64,000 nt of DNA from Deferribacteres bacterium (GTDB lineage: Bacteria; Zhuqueibacterota; Zhuqueibacteria; Zhuqueibacterales; Geothermadaptataceae). The position numbers and the translations under genes were made by a program. Where the stretch lies: contig JACKDE010000003.1 in assembly GCA_020633675.1 (NCBI GenBank), positions 496,001 to 560,000 of the forward strand. Reading direction: 5' to 3'. The notes under the pieces were generated by a model, which worked only from the letters and a program-made list of their open reading frames with translations, did not search any database and had not been told where the DNA came from. Every line of letters begins with the position of its first letter. Within the stretch, counting starts at the first letter, position 1. Positions 1-9,022 of this stretch are shown here, piece by piece.

Positions 1-1249
1 GGTGAATTTCGGTAAGCTTATCAGCTATTTCTTCATTGCGGTCAAATTGCGCCCACCACCCAAGCTTGTTGTCCAGCACGATATCAGCAGTCGCACCAGC
101 CGCGCTGACTGCCAAAATCGGTTTTTGGGTAGCAATATACTCAAAAATCTTGGCAGGGATTTGTACTGGCGTAACCGGCTGTACAATCAGCATGACGTCC
201 GCGTACATAATTTCCTGCAAACAAGCGCGGTGCGGTATCGGCGCAATCACTTCAACGCTGTTTTGCAAGTCATTTTCCTGCAGAAATCGTTCGACCTCCG
301 CGGCAAATTCACCCAAGCCACCAATCAATTTAACCTTAAAACGATCACGAGGGACATTGCCGCTCCGAATCGCGTCGCGCAAACCTGCAAGAAAGGACAT
401 CGGCGAGCGTTCGCGGTAAAATGTGCCGGTATGGCAAATCACGATTTGCTTGTCGCTGCGACCGTTTTTCGCTGCCAAGCCTTCAAAATCCGCCGGATCA
501 AAACCATTGGTGATCGCAAGCGATTTTTGATCAATCTTCGCGCCGTAATGTTTGCGAAAATCTGCCAGCAACTCAGGCGTATTCATAATCAATGTGTCTG
601 CCTGGCTCACTGTGCGTTTCTCAAACTCGACGATTTTCCGTCGTTTAAATGGGGTCATCTCCGGATTGAACCAGCGTTTTTGTGCCCATGGATCACGAAA
701 ATCGGCAATCCAGTTCACGCCGGTGCGATTCTTCAGATGCGAGCAGACAACGTGCGAGGTGCCGGGTGGACTGCTTGAAAAAACATTCTGAATGCCGTTT
801 TCCCGGATGATTTTTTCACCGGCCTTGATTGCCGGATAAATCCACATCGCATAGTTGTCCGGGGTATGCATATTGTACGTAAGTGTGTCTTTGAGCTTTT
901 GAAGAGTCGACTTTTCTTTTGTGCGGTTGCCGCCGGAATTCGCCGTGGCAGTTGAACTGCCATTCGTCTGAGATGGCGGAGATGGCTTGCTGCGATTTTT
1001 CAATGCGAGCATTTTTTTGAAAAGTTGCAGGGCCGGCACACGATAAATGTTGACAGAATCGGGCACTTTGGCGAGCAATTCATGATCGTATTTGTAGCTT
1101 TTGGGCAGCGTCGTTTCATCGACAGTCAGCACCGAAATATCCACGCCCATTTCGTTCAAATAGCGTGAAATCCGGATGATTCGATGAATGCCGCTGGAGG
1201 TTACCGGCGGAAATACCGCGCTAACAATCAGTAGTTTTTTATTTGCCAT
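1..1249 (-). CDS. GT4-type glycosyltransferase, 3'-truncated by window edge
   Basis: Reading frame open from an ATG at 1249 to the window edge (416 codons, no stop), so the C-terminus is missing. The N-terminus MANKKLLIVSAVFPPVTSSG is the donor-site Rossmann start of GT-B glycosyltransferases, including the P-P-x-x-S-S-G loop. A central segment reads NWIADFRDPW, and the C-terminal half carries the GT4 signature PAKIFEYIATQKPIL, which lines the nucleotide-sugar site. Residues about 95-120 form a Ser/Pro/Asn-rich insert. It probably adds a sugar to a lipid-linked exopolysaccharide unit at the inner face of the inner membrane. It is the last visible gene of the minus-strand EPS locus, about 105 bp after wecB. 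Donor and acceptor cannot be told from sequence. Confidence 0.85.
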   Translation of the reverse strand, partial: MANKKLLIVSAVFPPVTSSGIHRIIRISRYLNEMGVDISVLTVDETTLPKSYKYDHELLAKVPDSVNIYRVPALQLFKKMLALKNRSKPSPPSQTNGSSTATANSGGNRTKEKSTLQKLKDTLTYNMHTPDNYAMWIYPAIKAGEKIIRENGIQNVFSSSPPGTSHVVCSHLKNRTGVNWIADFRDPWAQKRWFNPEMTPFKRRKIVEFEKRTVSQADTLIMNTPELLADFRKHYGAKIDQKSLAITNGFDPADFEGLAAKNGRSDKQIVICHTGTFYRERSPMSFLAGLRDAIRSGNVPRDRFKVKLIGGLGEFAAEVERFLQENDLQNSVEVIAPIPHRACLQEIMYADVMLIVQPVTPVQIPAKIFEYIATQKPILAVSAAGATADIVLDNKLGWWAQFDRNEEIADKLTEIH

Positions 1250-1354
1250 ATCGTTCGAGTATTCATTTCGTAATTGGGCCTTGGCAACGAGCCGGAAGCC
1301 TGTGTCTTCAGATTAATGTTCAAACGTCGCACTATCAAACTGCACGCGACAAAC

Positions 1355-2464
1355 CTATGCAGCCTGCGCCTGCTCACGCAATACCGCCACAATGCGCTCG
1401 GCAGCGCGGCCATCCCAGAGTGGTGGTAAAAGGCCTTTCTTGCCATTGCCAGCCAGTATTTTTTGCGCTTCAGAAAAAATACGTTCAGGATCCCGGCCAA
1501 CAATAATGTTGGTGCCGACATCGACAGTAACCGGCCGTTCGGTATTATCACGGGCCGTAATGCAAGGTACGCCCAGTACTGAAGTTTCTTCCTGAATGCC
1601 GCCGGAATCGGTCACAACGGCCTGGCTGTTCGCCATGATGTGCAGAAAATCGAGATAGCCGACAGGATCAACCAGTTTCAATGCGGGATAATCCTGGAGT
1701 TTTTGATCGAGCGCGAACTCTTTTACCCGGTTGCGGGTGCGCGGATGGACAGGAAAAACCACCGTCGTCAATTCTGACAAGCGCGCCAGCACATCCAGCA
1801 GTTGCGTGAGTATTTCTTTATCATCCACGTTGGCAGGCCGGTGCAGCGTTACCAGCAAATAGGAATTGGGCTGCAAACCCAACTCGGTTAGAACCTGGCT
1901 TTGTCCGGCTTTCTCGCGGTGTTTGAGCAGGCTATCGATCATCACGTTACCGACGAAATGCACTTTCTCGGCAGAGATGCCTTCCCGCTCGAGATTTTGC
2001 TGCGCCGATGCTTCGGTCGTGAAAAGGTAGTCCGAAATCTGATCGGTTAAAACACGGTTGATTTCTTCCGGCATGGTGCGGTCAAACGAACGAAGACCGG
2101 CTTCCACGTGCACAAGCTTGATGCCGAGCTTGGTTGCAACCAGTCCGCAGGCAATGGTTGAATTGACATCACCAACCACCAGTACCATATCCGGTTGCAA
2201 ATCATGCATGCATTTTTCGAATTCGATCATGATCCTGCCGGTTTGTTCACCGTGCCCTCCCGAGCCGATTCCCAAATAGATATCCGGCTTCGGCAAGCCC
2301 AACTGGTCAAAAAACAATTCTGACATAACTCGATCATAATGCTGGCCGGTATGTAATAAATAAGGCATGATATCATCATGCTTTTTCATTTCATCGATAA
2401 TCGGCGCAATTTTCATAAAATTCGGGCGGGCGCCGACGACATTGACAATTTTTAAAGATTTCAT
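1355..2464 (-). CDS. wecB: UDP-N-acetylglucosamine 2-epimerase (non-hydrolysing)
   Basis: 369 aa, the usual length. Interconverts UDP-GlcNAc and UDP-ManNAc in the cytoplasm, supplying ManNAc-type sugars for surface polysaccharide. Family motifs are present in order: GARPNFMKIAPI and HTGQHYD near the N-terminus, GDVNSTIA (about 99-106), HVEAGLRSFDRTMPEEINR (allosteric/active-site region), TLHRPANVD, PVHPRTR, and TDSGGIQEE followed by NTERP near the C-terminus. All expected catalytic Asp/Glu/His positions of the family appear intact. It lies in the EPS locus between a deacetylase and the partial GT4 gene, which suggests that the polymer contains ManNAc or a derivative. Confidence 0.96.
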   Translation of the reverse strand: MKSLKIVNVVGARPNFMKIAPIIDEMKKHDDIMPYLLHTGQHYDRVMSELFFDQLGLPKPDIYLGIGSGGHGEQTGRIMIEFEKCMHDLQPDMVLVVGDVNSTIACGLVATKLGIKLVHVEAGLRSFDRTMPEEINRVLTDQISDYLFTTEASAQQNLEREGISAEKVHFVGNVMIDSLLKHREKAGQSQVLTELGLQPNSYLLVTLHRPANVDDKEILTQLLDVLARLSELTTVVFPVHPRTRNRVKEFALDQKLQDYPALKLVDPVGYLDFLHIMANSQAVVTDSGGIQEETSVLGVPCITARDNTERPVTVDVGTNIIVGRDPERIFSEAQKILAGNGKKGLLPPLWDGRAAERIVAVLREQAQAA

Positions 2465-2554
2465 TCGACCTCATCCATCAGTCAGTTTGTACAAAATGCG
2501 ATAATTATATGCCCTTCCCGGTCAATCAGCATACAAAACGATGTCCTCACACCA

Positions 2555-3589
2555 TCAAATAAGCTTTTGGAGCCTGGGCTGCACGCCAGTAATTTTGGCG
2601 ACAAAAAACGAAAAATTTTTAGACCGAGCAATGTTGATGCGCTTCAATGCATACATATCATCGCCCGGCAGGTTAAAGCCAGTAATCTGCGACAAGGCTG
2701 CACGATAGCCGAGTTCCCTAAGGATGGCCTGGTCCCGCTTGGTAAAATCGCGTTCGAAACCATTGGGATAGCTGAACAAATTGCATTCCTTTTGAAGCTC
2801 GCTTTCTATGACTTCCTTCGACATTCTCAGCTCGGCACGCGCTTCATCCGGGCTCAGTGTCGACAAAATCGAGTTGGTCATCGTGTGCGAGCCAAATTCG
2901 ATCCCGCCATCGGCCATATTGCGCACGTCATCCCAGGTCAAAAATGCATAGCGTTCATCGACTTCCTCGACAGATTCACGCACAGCATCGACCTGCAATT
3001 CAAGCGATAAAATTTTCTTTTCACGCTCGGCAGGATTAATCGTCTTAAGATAGCGACGAATGCTGTCTGAAGCCTTCTCTTTGGTTTCTTTGTTGGAGAC
3101 ATCAAAAGTCGCCAGATCACCATTCATCTGCAGCGAAAGCCGGCGTGATGTGGACGTTTGAATAATCGAGTCCACGTGCTCAGTCCACATTTTTCGGCCA
3201 CGCTGCCCGATAAAATCGGTCGTGAGAAAAATGGTTGCCGGCAAATTGTATTTTAACAACAGCGGAAATGCGTTGATGAAGTTGTTGCGAAAACCGTCAT
3301 CAAATGTGATGGTTGCTGCATACTCCGGCAAGGTACGCCTTCCCTCCAGCCCATCCAGTACTTCGGACAGCGGCAAGACAGTGTAGTGGCGTTTGAGCCA
3401 GCGCAATTGCATTTCAAACATATCTGCCGGAATGCAATTGCGATTGACATAGCTTTCACTGCCGGTTTGCAGCACGCCGTGATAAGTCAAAATCAGCACA
3501 TCGTTTCGGTGCGACCGGCGTGCATACTGTAACACTCCTGAATAATTCAGCGAGTTGTAAAATACACTTTTAGTAAACGCTTTTGTCAT
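2555..3589 (-). CDS. NodB-family polysaccharide deacetylase with altered metal site
   Basis: 344 aa. NodB homology domain: ILTYHGVL (about 31-38), motif 1 TFDDGFRNN (catalytic Asp pair), and motif 2 FGSHTMTNSILS. In active members motif 2 reads S/T-H-x-x-x-H; here the second metal-binding His is Asn (AAC in the DNA). A later SYPNGFER fits the R/W motif region. By family it would remove N-acetyl groups from an EPS sugar, but the H-to-N change may weaken or alter metal binding. There is no clear signal peptide, so it could act at the cytoplasmic side or be anchored by partners. It is one of three deacetylases in the locus, between wecB and the multiheme cytochrome gene. Confidence 0.88.
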   Translation of the reverse strand: MTKAFTKSVFYNSLNYSGVLQYARRSHRNDVLILTYHGVLQTGSESYVNRNCIPADMFEMQLRWLKRHYTVLPLSEVLDGLEGRRTLPEYAATITFDDGFRNNFINAFPLLLKYNLPATIFLTTDFIGQRGRKMWTEHVDSIIQTSTSRRLSLQMNGDLATFDVSNKETKEKASDSIRRYLKTINPAEREKKILSLELQVDAVRESVEEVDERYAFLTWDDVRNMADGGIEFGSHTMTNSILSTLSPDEARAELRMSKEVIESELQKECNLFSYPNGFERDFTKRDQAILRELGYRAALSQITGFNLPGDDMYALKRINIARSKNFSFFVAKITGVQPRLQKLI

Positions 3590-3661
3590 TTTTTAAACCA
3601 TTTCACTTCGTGATGATGCAGTTCGCTGATGTCAATACAAGCAAAGTCAAATGGTTATTTC

Positions 3662-6472
3662 TCACTGCGATTGTGAGAAGGCGTAATTATCATAATTCAT
3701 CCATGGTAAAATCTGCCAGGGCTGATACGCTTTTTCGAGTTCCAGACTGGGAGAAACAACATACTGGTTCATCCGCTTCGAATACTTTGCGAACAGTTTT
3801 TCTTCAAAGGCAGCCTTTTCAAGTTTTTTCTGTTTGCGAAAGGTATGGCTCAGAAAATAGTGCGCGATCGGATCGTCCGGCGCAAAACGCGTGACCGCAC
3901 GAAACATGCGATGCGCCGCGATGTAACTATCGAGCAAGTAATACGTGTGGCCAAGCTCGTTTAGAATTGCCCGATCTTCCGGAATATCTTTGCGAAGCTT
4001 GCTCAGGATGTCTTTTGCCGTATCAAAATCACCCTGGCCCTTGTGAGCCAGAGCCAGGAAAAACTGCACCTTTGGCAGGTCACGATCCGTTTCCGGTACC
4101 CGCTCAAGAGCCTTTTGCGCTTCCATATGCTCGCCCGTCAGCAAAAAAGTGCGACTGATGTTCACATATGCTTCCGTCAGTTCGGGCTGCAGTTGCACCG
4201 CATGCTCAAATGCCATGCGGGCTTGTAAAAGTTCATTTTGCAGCAAAAATCCGATGCCGTAATCATTCCAAACCTGTGCCGAATCAGGGCGTTGCTTCAG
4301 AGCGCTTTTGTTGCTCTGATGACCGATATGCAATTCATCTGTGCTGAGCGTGGTAATCGGTCCATACTTGAGTGTCAGACCATGCGCCGCGCCGTTGGAG
4401 GAGGCGTCTTTGCCATGTGTACCGCCGTTGGTTTCATCATGGCTATCTGTGGCTGCAGCCGCAAAAAACGTACGCTTGCGATAGTGCAACTTTGCTGAAA
4501 TATGCAACTTGCGGCCAGCTTCTTCGGGCAGACGAAATTTGTGTTGCGATAAGTACACTGCATTGGGTATCAACAAGTTAAAACGTTCAACCTTTTCTGC
4601 ACCAATGCCATGCGCCCAGAAAACCGGCTGATTTTCATTATCGAGAAATTGTACACCAAAATAGGGTGCGTTCGGGTCGATATCTTTATCATCGAGTGCA
4701 CTGCCGATGTGATAGAAGATGTTGCCTTGTTCATCTGTCGCTGCAATTTCCAGCCAGGCTTCTGATGCGCCGGGACTGCCTGCGGGAAATGCATGACCAA
4801 TATTCCCTGATTTGATCAGCACATCGACTTCCACAACACTGCCGGCCCGAAAAGATGATCGGTCAAAAATGCGCGTTGCCAGATCATGGCCAGATTTTTT
4901 ACTCAACTGCGAAGTTCCGCTTGTTGCGCCGGCTGAACTGATTACCGCATTGGCGAACTGCGGTTGCGTGTGCTCCGGCAAGCTCGCTCGCGAAGCCGCT
5001 AATTGAGGACGCACTGCAAAAATTTCTACTTCAAACAGGCGTTTGGTATTCTCTCCAAGAGAATCAGCTGCTGCGCCAGCATCCATAAAATCCACAATGC
5101 CTGCCTTTGGCATTTTGAAGGAGTGGCTGCTGACAATCGCCTTGGAATTGCCAGGCTCTGAGCCTCTGGTATCTGGCATATGGCAATCCACACACCCACG
5201 ATCATCCTGAATTGATCCGAATGCTTTGATATCCTGTCTGGCAAAGGAGCTGCCTGCCCAATAGTCGTAATTCGTTAGGCCCGGCACTGGCGACTTTTGC
5301 ACGAAAGGCTTTTCAAGCGTGAGCTTGTGGCAAGCCGAGCAAAATTCGCCGGATTGCTTTTTCATAAACGGCTGAAACATAAACTCGCGATGTGGATCCG
5401 GATCGGCAAAAACCAAAAAATCGTGCAGCTTGTTGAGCTTCTCATTTTTAGAAATCGACAAATTTGCAATTGCAGGTTTATCGAGGATATAGGCACCGTT
5501 GCCAAGGGTGTTTTTTACAGATTGAATCGCATGGCAACTGGCGCAGGAAAATTTTGCCATATGCCTCTCCTGCGCAGACATGCGCAATGTTGCCTGATTG
5601 ACACTGCCGTCGAACAAGAGTGCGGGTGTGTGGCAACCTGCACAGAATTTGCCGGCATCATCTCCGAAGCGATTCTGCACGTAGGAGAACGTCGCAAGGT
5701 AAAGCGGATGGTCCAGCGATGAGGTATTGTGACGCGAATCAGCAAACTGCCTGGCAATGTCAATATGGCAATCGACCCGTCCGCAGGATTGCGATTCCTG
5801 CATGAAACGGGTATCGAGAAGTTTTTTCGGCTCAGTTTCCGCCGGACTTGGGTAAAACAGGCTCTCATCGCCTTCATCATTGGCTTCTTCCAGCGAACTC
5901 GGAATAATGCCTTCATTTTGGATGCTGTCGCTGTCGTCAACAAAGGCCGAATGGATCATAAATGAAAAAAGCGGGATAACCAACGAAATGACAAAAATTG
6001 TCAGTCCCCACCGCCCTGCCCGCCAATAGGTGTTTTCAACACTGACATTGTAGGCTGCCCGCCGGATTGAGCTGATCAAACACATCGCAGCAAAAAAACC
6101 GGTAATCGCATGGGCAAAAAAGACGTGGCCTTCCCCACTTACATTGCCGACAATGAGCAAATAGATGCCGGTCCAGAAAGAAAATTGCATGGCCAAATAG
6201 CCCACGCGTCCAACAGTCTCGCCAAAGGTCTTGCCAATCAGCATATCGGTTTTGATGAAATGCCGCACCTTGGTATACAGCGGTACGATCAACAGCAGGC
6301 CTAAAACGATGTGCAGGACAATATTGGCATAGTAAAAAATCGACGAACTCGATGCGCCCGCCAGATAGCCAGCATTGATAAGCAGCAGCAAAAAGCCGCC
6401 AAAAATCGCTTTGTAATATTTCGAGTTAACGATTTCCGGACTTCCGTCCGCACTTTTGAACTCCAAATCCAT
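3662..6472 (-). CDS. Membrane multiheme cytochrome c with C-terminal TPR repeats
   Basis: 936 aa with three parts. Residues about 20-176 hold five hydrophobic segments with several His inside or beside them (H54, H71, H116, H121, H174), a possible b-heme membrane module. Residues about 225-435 carry four c-heme motifs, CAGCH (277), CASCH (310), CSACH (378) and CVDCH (427), plus an unusual CX4CH (C230, C235, H236). After a region with GHAFPAGSPG and WLEI, typical of large multiheme cytochromes, the last 200 residues are TPR repeats. It is probably an inner-membrane protein with periplasmic hemes and TPRs. It sits in the EPS locus, 246 bp after a deacetylase gene and 72 bp before another. Its electron donor and acceptor are unknown, and a link to polysaccharide synthesis is only positional. 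Confidence 0.85.
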   Translation of the reverse strand: MDLEFKSADGSPEIVNSKYYKAIFGGFLLLLINAGYLAGASSSSIFYYANIVLHIVLGLLLIVPLYTKVRHFIKTDMLIGKTFGETVGRVGYLAMQFSFWTGIYLLIVGNVSGEGHVFFAHAITGFFAAMCLISSIRRAAYNVSVENTYWRAGRWGLTIFVISLVIPLFSFMIHSAFVDDSDSIQNEGIIPSSLEEANDEGDESLFYPSPAETEPKKLLDTRFMQESQSCGRVDCHIDIARQFADSRHNTSSLDHPLYLATFSYVQNRFGDDAGKFCAGCHTPALLFDGSVNQATLRMSAQERHMAKFSCASCHAIQSVKNTLGNGAYILDKPAIANLSISKNEKLNKLHDFLVFADPDPHREFMFQPFMKKQSGEFCSACHKLTLEKPFVQKSPVPGLTNYDYWAGSSFARQDIKAFGSIQDDRGCVDCHMPDTRGSEPGNSKAIVSSHSFKMPKAGIVDFMDAGAAADSLGENTKRLFEVEIFAVRPQLAASRASLPEHTQPQFANAVISSAGATSGTSQLSKKSGHDLATRIFDRSSFRAGSVVEVDVLIKSGNIGHAFPAGSPGASEAWLEIAATDEQGNIFYHIGSALDDKDIDPNAPYFGVQFLDNENQPVFWAHGIGAEKVERFNLLIPNAVYLSQHKFRLPEEAGRKLHISAKLHYRKRTFFAAAATDSHDETNGGTHGKDASSNGAAHGLTLKYGPITTLSTDELHIGHQSNKSALKQRPDSAQVWNDYGIGFLLQNELLQARMAFEHAVQLQPELTEAYVNISRTFLLTGEHMEAQKALERVPETDRDLPKVQFFLALAHKGQGDFDTAKDILSKLRKDIPEDRAILNELGHTYYLLDSYIAAHRMFRAVTRFAPDDPIAHYFLSHTFRKQKKLEKAAFEEKLFAKYSKRMNQYVVSPSLELEKAYQPWQILPWMNYDNYAFSQSQ

Positions 6473-6718
6473 GCGTTACTCCGCTAACCCCTATTATTTA
6501 ATACACTTCCGTAAATTCACAGCCCGATGTGAATTGCGTTCGTTTTGGTTTGCACAGGTGGCAAAAATTGCCTTTTCCCATACAAAGCCATATTCTTGAT
6601 TTACCGACTATCCGGCTTCTTCGCGAAGATTTTGCTCGCACTTTTATACGCCAACGCACCCGGAGCTTTCTCTGGCCGCAGAGCCGGTACAGCGCGACTA
6701 ATGCGCAAAAATTTTTCG

Positions 6719-7741
6719 CTAAAATATGCGATCCCACTCCATGCCAGAAACAGTTTCGACAAGAGACGGCACCGTCCGCACCCGTCTGAGCGCAAAATGA
6801 TCACTGTCCGGGCCGGCAAATCCAGCATAGCTGGTGGTGGAGGACAAATAGCCACACGATTCCACCAAATCGCGGATTTCTTCCGTGTAATAATCATACG
6901 GCCCGCTGTTCGGATAGGAAAAGTGCGCAATTTGGCAATCGAGTTTTTCTTCCAGCAAGGCCTTGCACTCCTTTATCTCAAGCAGGGCATCGTCTTGTCC
7001 TGCATTCGGCAAATTGAGATGGGTCATTGTGTGCCCACCCAGGGTCATGCCTGCATTCTTCATTTCTGCAACCTGCTCCCAGGTCAACATGATGTTTTTC
7101 TCAACCTGTTGGAAATTGACATCATTGAGCTCACTGCGAATCTGCGCACGAATTTTCTCGCGCAGGGCGCGATTGTTGCCTTTTATAATGCCAACGACCT
7201 TTTCAATCATGCGCCAGCGCTTTTCGTTATCCGCTTGTTTAAAAGAAAAAGGCACAACTTCACCGCTGTCTAAATTCAGTTCAAAAGAAGGCTTCTGGGA
7301 ATGCAGGAAATAGTAAATCAACTCGGAAAGCCAAAATGGCTCCTGCCGGTCAATGCAGGCCGCAGTCAGGTAAAAAGTGCCGGTCGCGCTATATTTTTTG
7401 AGAATTTTCGCCGCATACAAATTATCTGCATAACCATCGTCAAAGGTGAATGCAACGGCATTCTTTGGCAGTGGCGTGTTGGTGCGCAAAGCCTGTATGA
7501 CCTGGTCGAGCGAAAGGACGGTGTAACGGCTGGCGAAATATTTTACATGCTGCTCAAACTTCTTTTTCGAAAGGCAAATGGTCGGATGGGCATAATGATT
7601 ATCGTGGTCATCGACAATCGCATGGTAGCGCAAGATAGCCACCTTCGAATTTGGCTTGAACTTTCGAATCAGGGCATATACGCCGCTATAAAAAAGAATG
7701 GTTTTCAGCAGTTTGGTGATCTGCATTTTCAACGAGCGCAC
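6719..7741 (-). CDS. NodB-family polysaccharide deacetylase
   Basis: 340 aa with intact motifs: ILRYHAIVDD (about 34-43), TFDDGYADN (motif 1, Asp pair), and LGGHTMTHLNL (motif 2, both His present), then HFSYPNSG. Predicted metal-dependent de-N-acetylation of an EPS sugar. A hydrophobic stretch near the N-terminus (KTILFYSGVYALI) may be a peripheral anchor; there is no cleavable signal. The GTG start at 7741 is preceded by AGAGAGG nine bases upstream, which overlaps the 3' end of the preceding GT2 gene; the next Met (7726) is less well placed. The two genes are therefore translationally close. A 246-bp gap follows before the cytochrome gene. Confidence 0.92.
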   Translation of the reverse strand: MRSLKMQITKLLKTILFYSGVYALIRKFKPNSKVAILRYHAIVDDHDNHYAHPTICLSKKKFEQHVKYFASRYTVLSLDQVIQALRTNTPLPKNAVAFTFDDGYADNLYAAKILKKYSATGTFYLTAACIDRQEPFWLSELIYYFLHSQKPSFELNLDSGEVVPFSFKQADNEKRWRMIEKVVGIIKGNNRALREKIRAQIRSELNDVNFQQVEKNIMLTWEQVAEMKNAGMTLGGHTMTHLNLPNAGQDDALLEIKECKALLEEKLDCQIAHFSYPNSGPYDYYTEEIRDLVESCGYLSSTTSYAGFAGPDSDHFALRRVRTVPSLVETVSGMEWDRIF

Positions 7742-7747
7742 CGGTTG

Positions 7748-8893
7748 TTACCTCTCTCTTACAGTATTCCAGACCGTATAAGTATGGCCTTGGTAGTTTT
7801 CTAAAATCCCTTTCAAACTCGCCCAGTTGACCAGGCAAAAATAGTACGGCACGTAAAAAATCTTGGAAATCTCGGTCTGTTCGCGCTTGAGCAGGCCAAT
7901 TCCGGCAAACAGGTAAAATGCTGATTGCAGCAGCACCATCACACGATAGAATGGCTCCACTTCAACCAAAAACAGGTTGCTGACAAATGCACACACCATG
8001 AATACTGGCACCAGCCAACGCAGCAGTTTGTGCGAAATGGCCTGGATGGCGAAGAAGCCATATCGTAGCGGATTCAGCAATTGCCGCATGCTCATCATGC
8101 CGCGCCAGGCCCGGTTTACAATACGGACCTTGCGACGAAATTCCTTTTCAAAGCTCTCCCCGCCTTTTTCGTAAGAGAACGCTTCGCCTTCATAAACATT
8201 GCGATAGCCCTGCACTACGATTTGGAGCGGATTGACAAAATCGGATAAGTCGGAGGGATTGAGCTGCCGATAGAGTTTTTGCCGAATTGCATAAATCGCT
8301 CCATCCCCTCCCACCAGCGAGCCAAGACCGGACTCCATACGTTTAAGCGCCAGCTCGTATCGCCAGTATAAATTTTCGCTATCGGTTGAAGTATCGCCCT
8401 CATCGATCGCATAGCGGGACTCGCCGGTGACCGCTCCGACTTCAGAGTCGGCAAAATTGCGCACCATCATGCGGACCACGTTGCGATCGTACATGGCATT
8501 GGCATCGGAGAAAATGACGATTTCCCCTTCGGCATTCGGGACCACCGCGTTCAAGCCCATGGTTTTGCCGCCGCGCTCGGACATGCGGTGCAGCTTGACA
8601 CCGCGATCCGCAAAACCTTGCACAATTTCATCGGTTGCGTCCGATGATTGATCGGAAATCACAATAATTTCCAGTTTATCGGCCGGGTAGTCCAGTTCGA
8701 GCGAGTTTTTGAGCTTTTTGGCGATCACGTCTTCTTCATTGTAAGCAGAGATGATCAGGGTCACCTTCGGCTCGATTTCTTGCTGCCGATGCAAGCGCTG
8801 TCCGCGAAGATGCTTCATCAGGAGCAGCAAAACCGGGTAGCCAGCATAGACGTAAATGATGAGCGCCACGCTCAAATAAAACAAGATTTCCAC
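7748..8893 (-). CDS. GT2 family membrane glycosyltransferase
   Basis: 381 aa. One hydrophobic N-terminal helix, then a GT-A domain with SAYNEEDVIAKKL, VISDQSSDATDEI, FSDANAMYD (the DxD-type metal site), GAVTGESRY, VGGDGAIYAIR and a downstream RKVRIVNRAWRGM (Q/RxxRW-like motif of processive GT2 enzymes). Three or four hydrophobic segments follow at about 285-365. This layout fits an inner-membrane glycosyltransferase that extends or secretes a glycan, of the EpsI/IcaA type. GTG start with AAGGTG eight bases upstream. It directly precedes a deacetylase gene, 6 bp apart, recalling the paired IcaA/IcaB or PgaC/PgaB arrangement, though the substrate is not determinable. Confidence 0.9.
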   Translation of the reverse strand: MEILFYLSVALIIYVYAGYPVLLLLMKHLRGQRLHRQQEIEPKVTLIISAYNEEDVIAKKLKNSLELDYPADKLEIIVISDQSSDATDEIVQGFADRGVKLHRMSERGGKTMGLNAVVPNAEGEIVIFSDANAMYDRNVVRMMVRNFADSEVGAVTGESRYAIDEGDTSTDSENLYWRYELALKRMESGLGSLVGGDGAIYAIRQKLYRQLNPSDLSDFVNPLQIVVQGYRNVYEGEAFSYEKGGESFEKEFRRKVRIVNRAWRGMMSMRQLLNPLRYGFFAIQAISHKLLRWLVPVFMVCAFVSNLFLVEVEPFYRVMVLLQSAFYLFAGIGLLKREQTEISKIFYVPYYFCLVNWASLKGILENYQGHTYTVWNTVRER

Positions 8894-9022
8894 TTTTTCA
8901 CCTTATGCTTAAAAAAATGCCACAATCAATTTCGTAAAATTGCAATGGCACGATGCCCGACACCCGCCGGGAAAACGGCGATTTGAATAATTATTGGATA
9001 CAAAAAGGAAGCGAAAGCAGCC

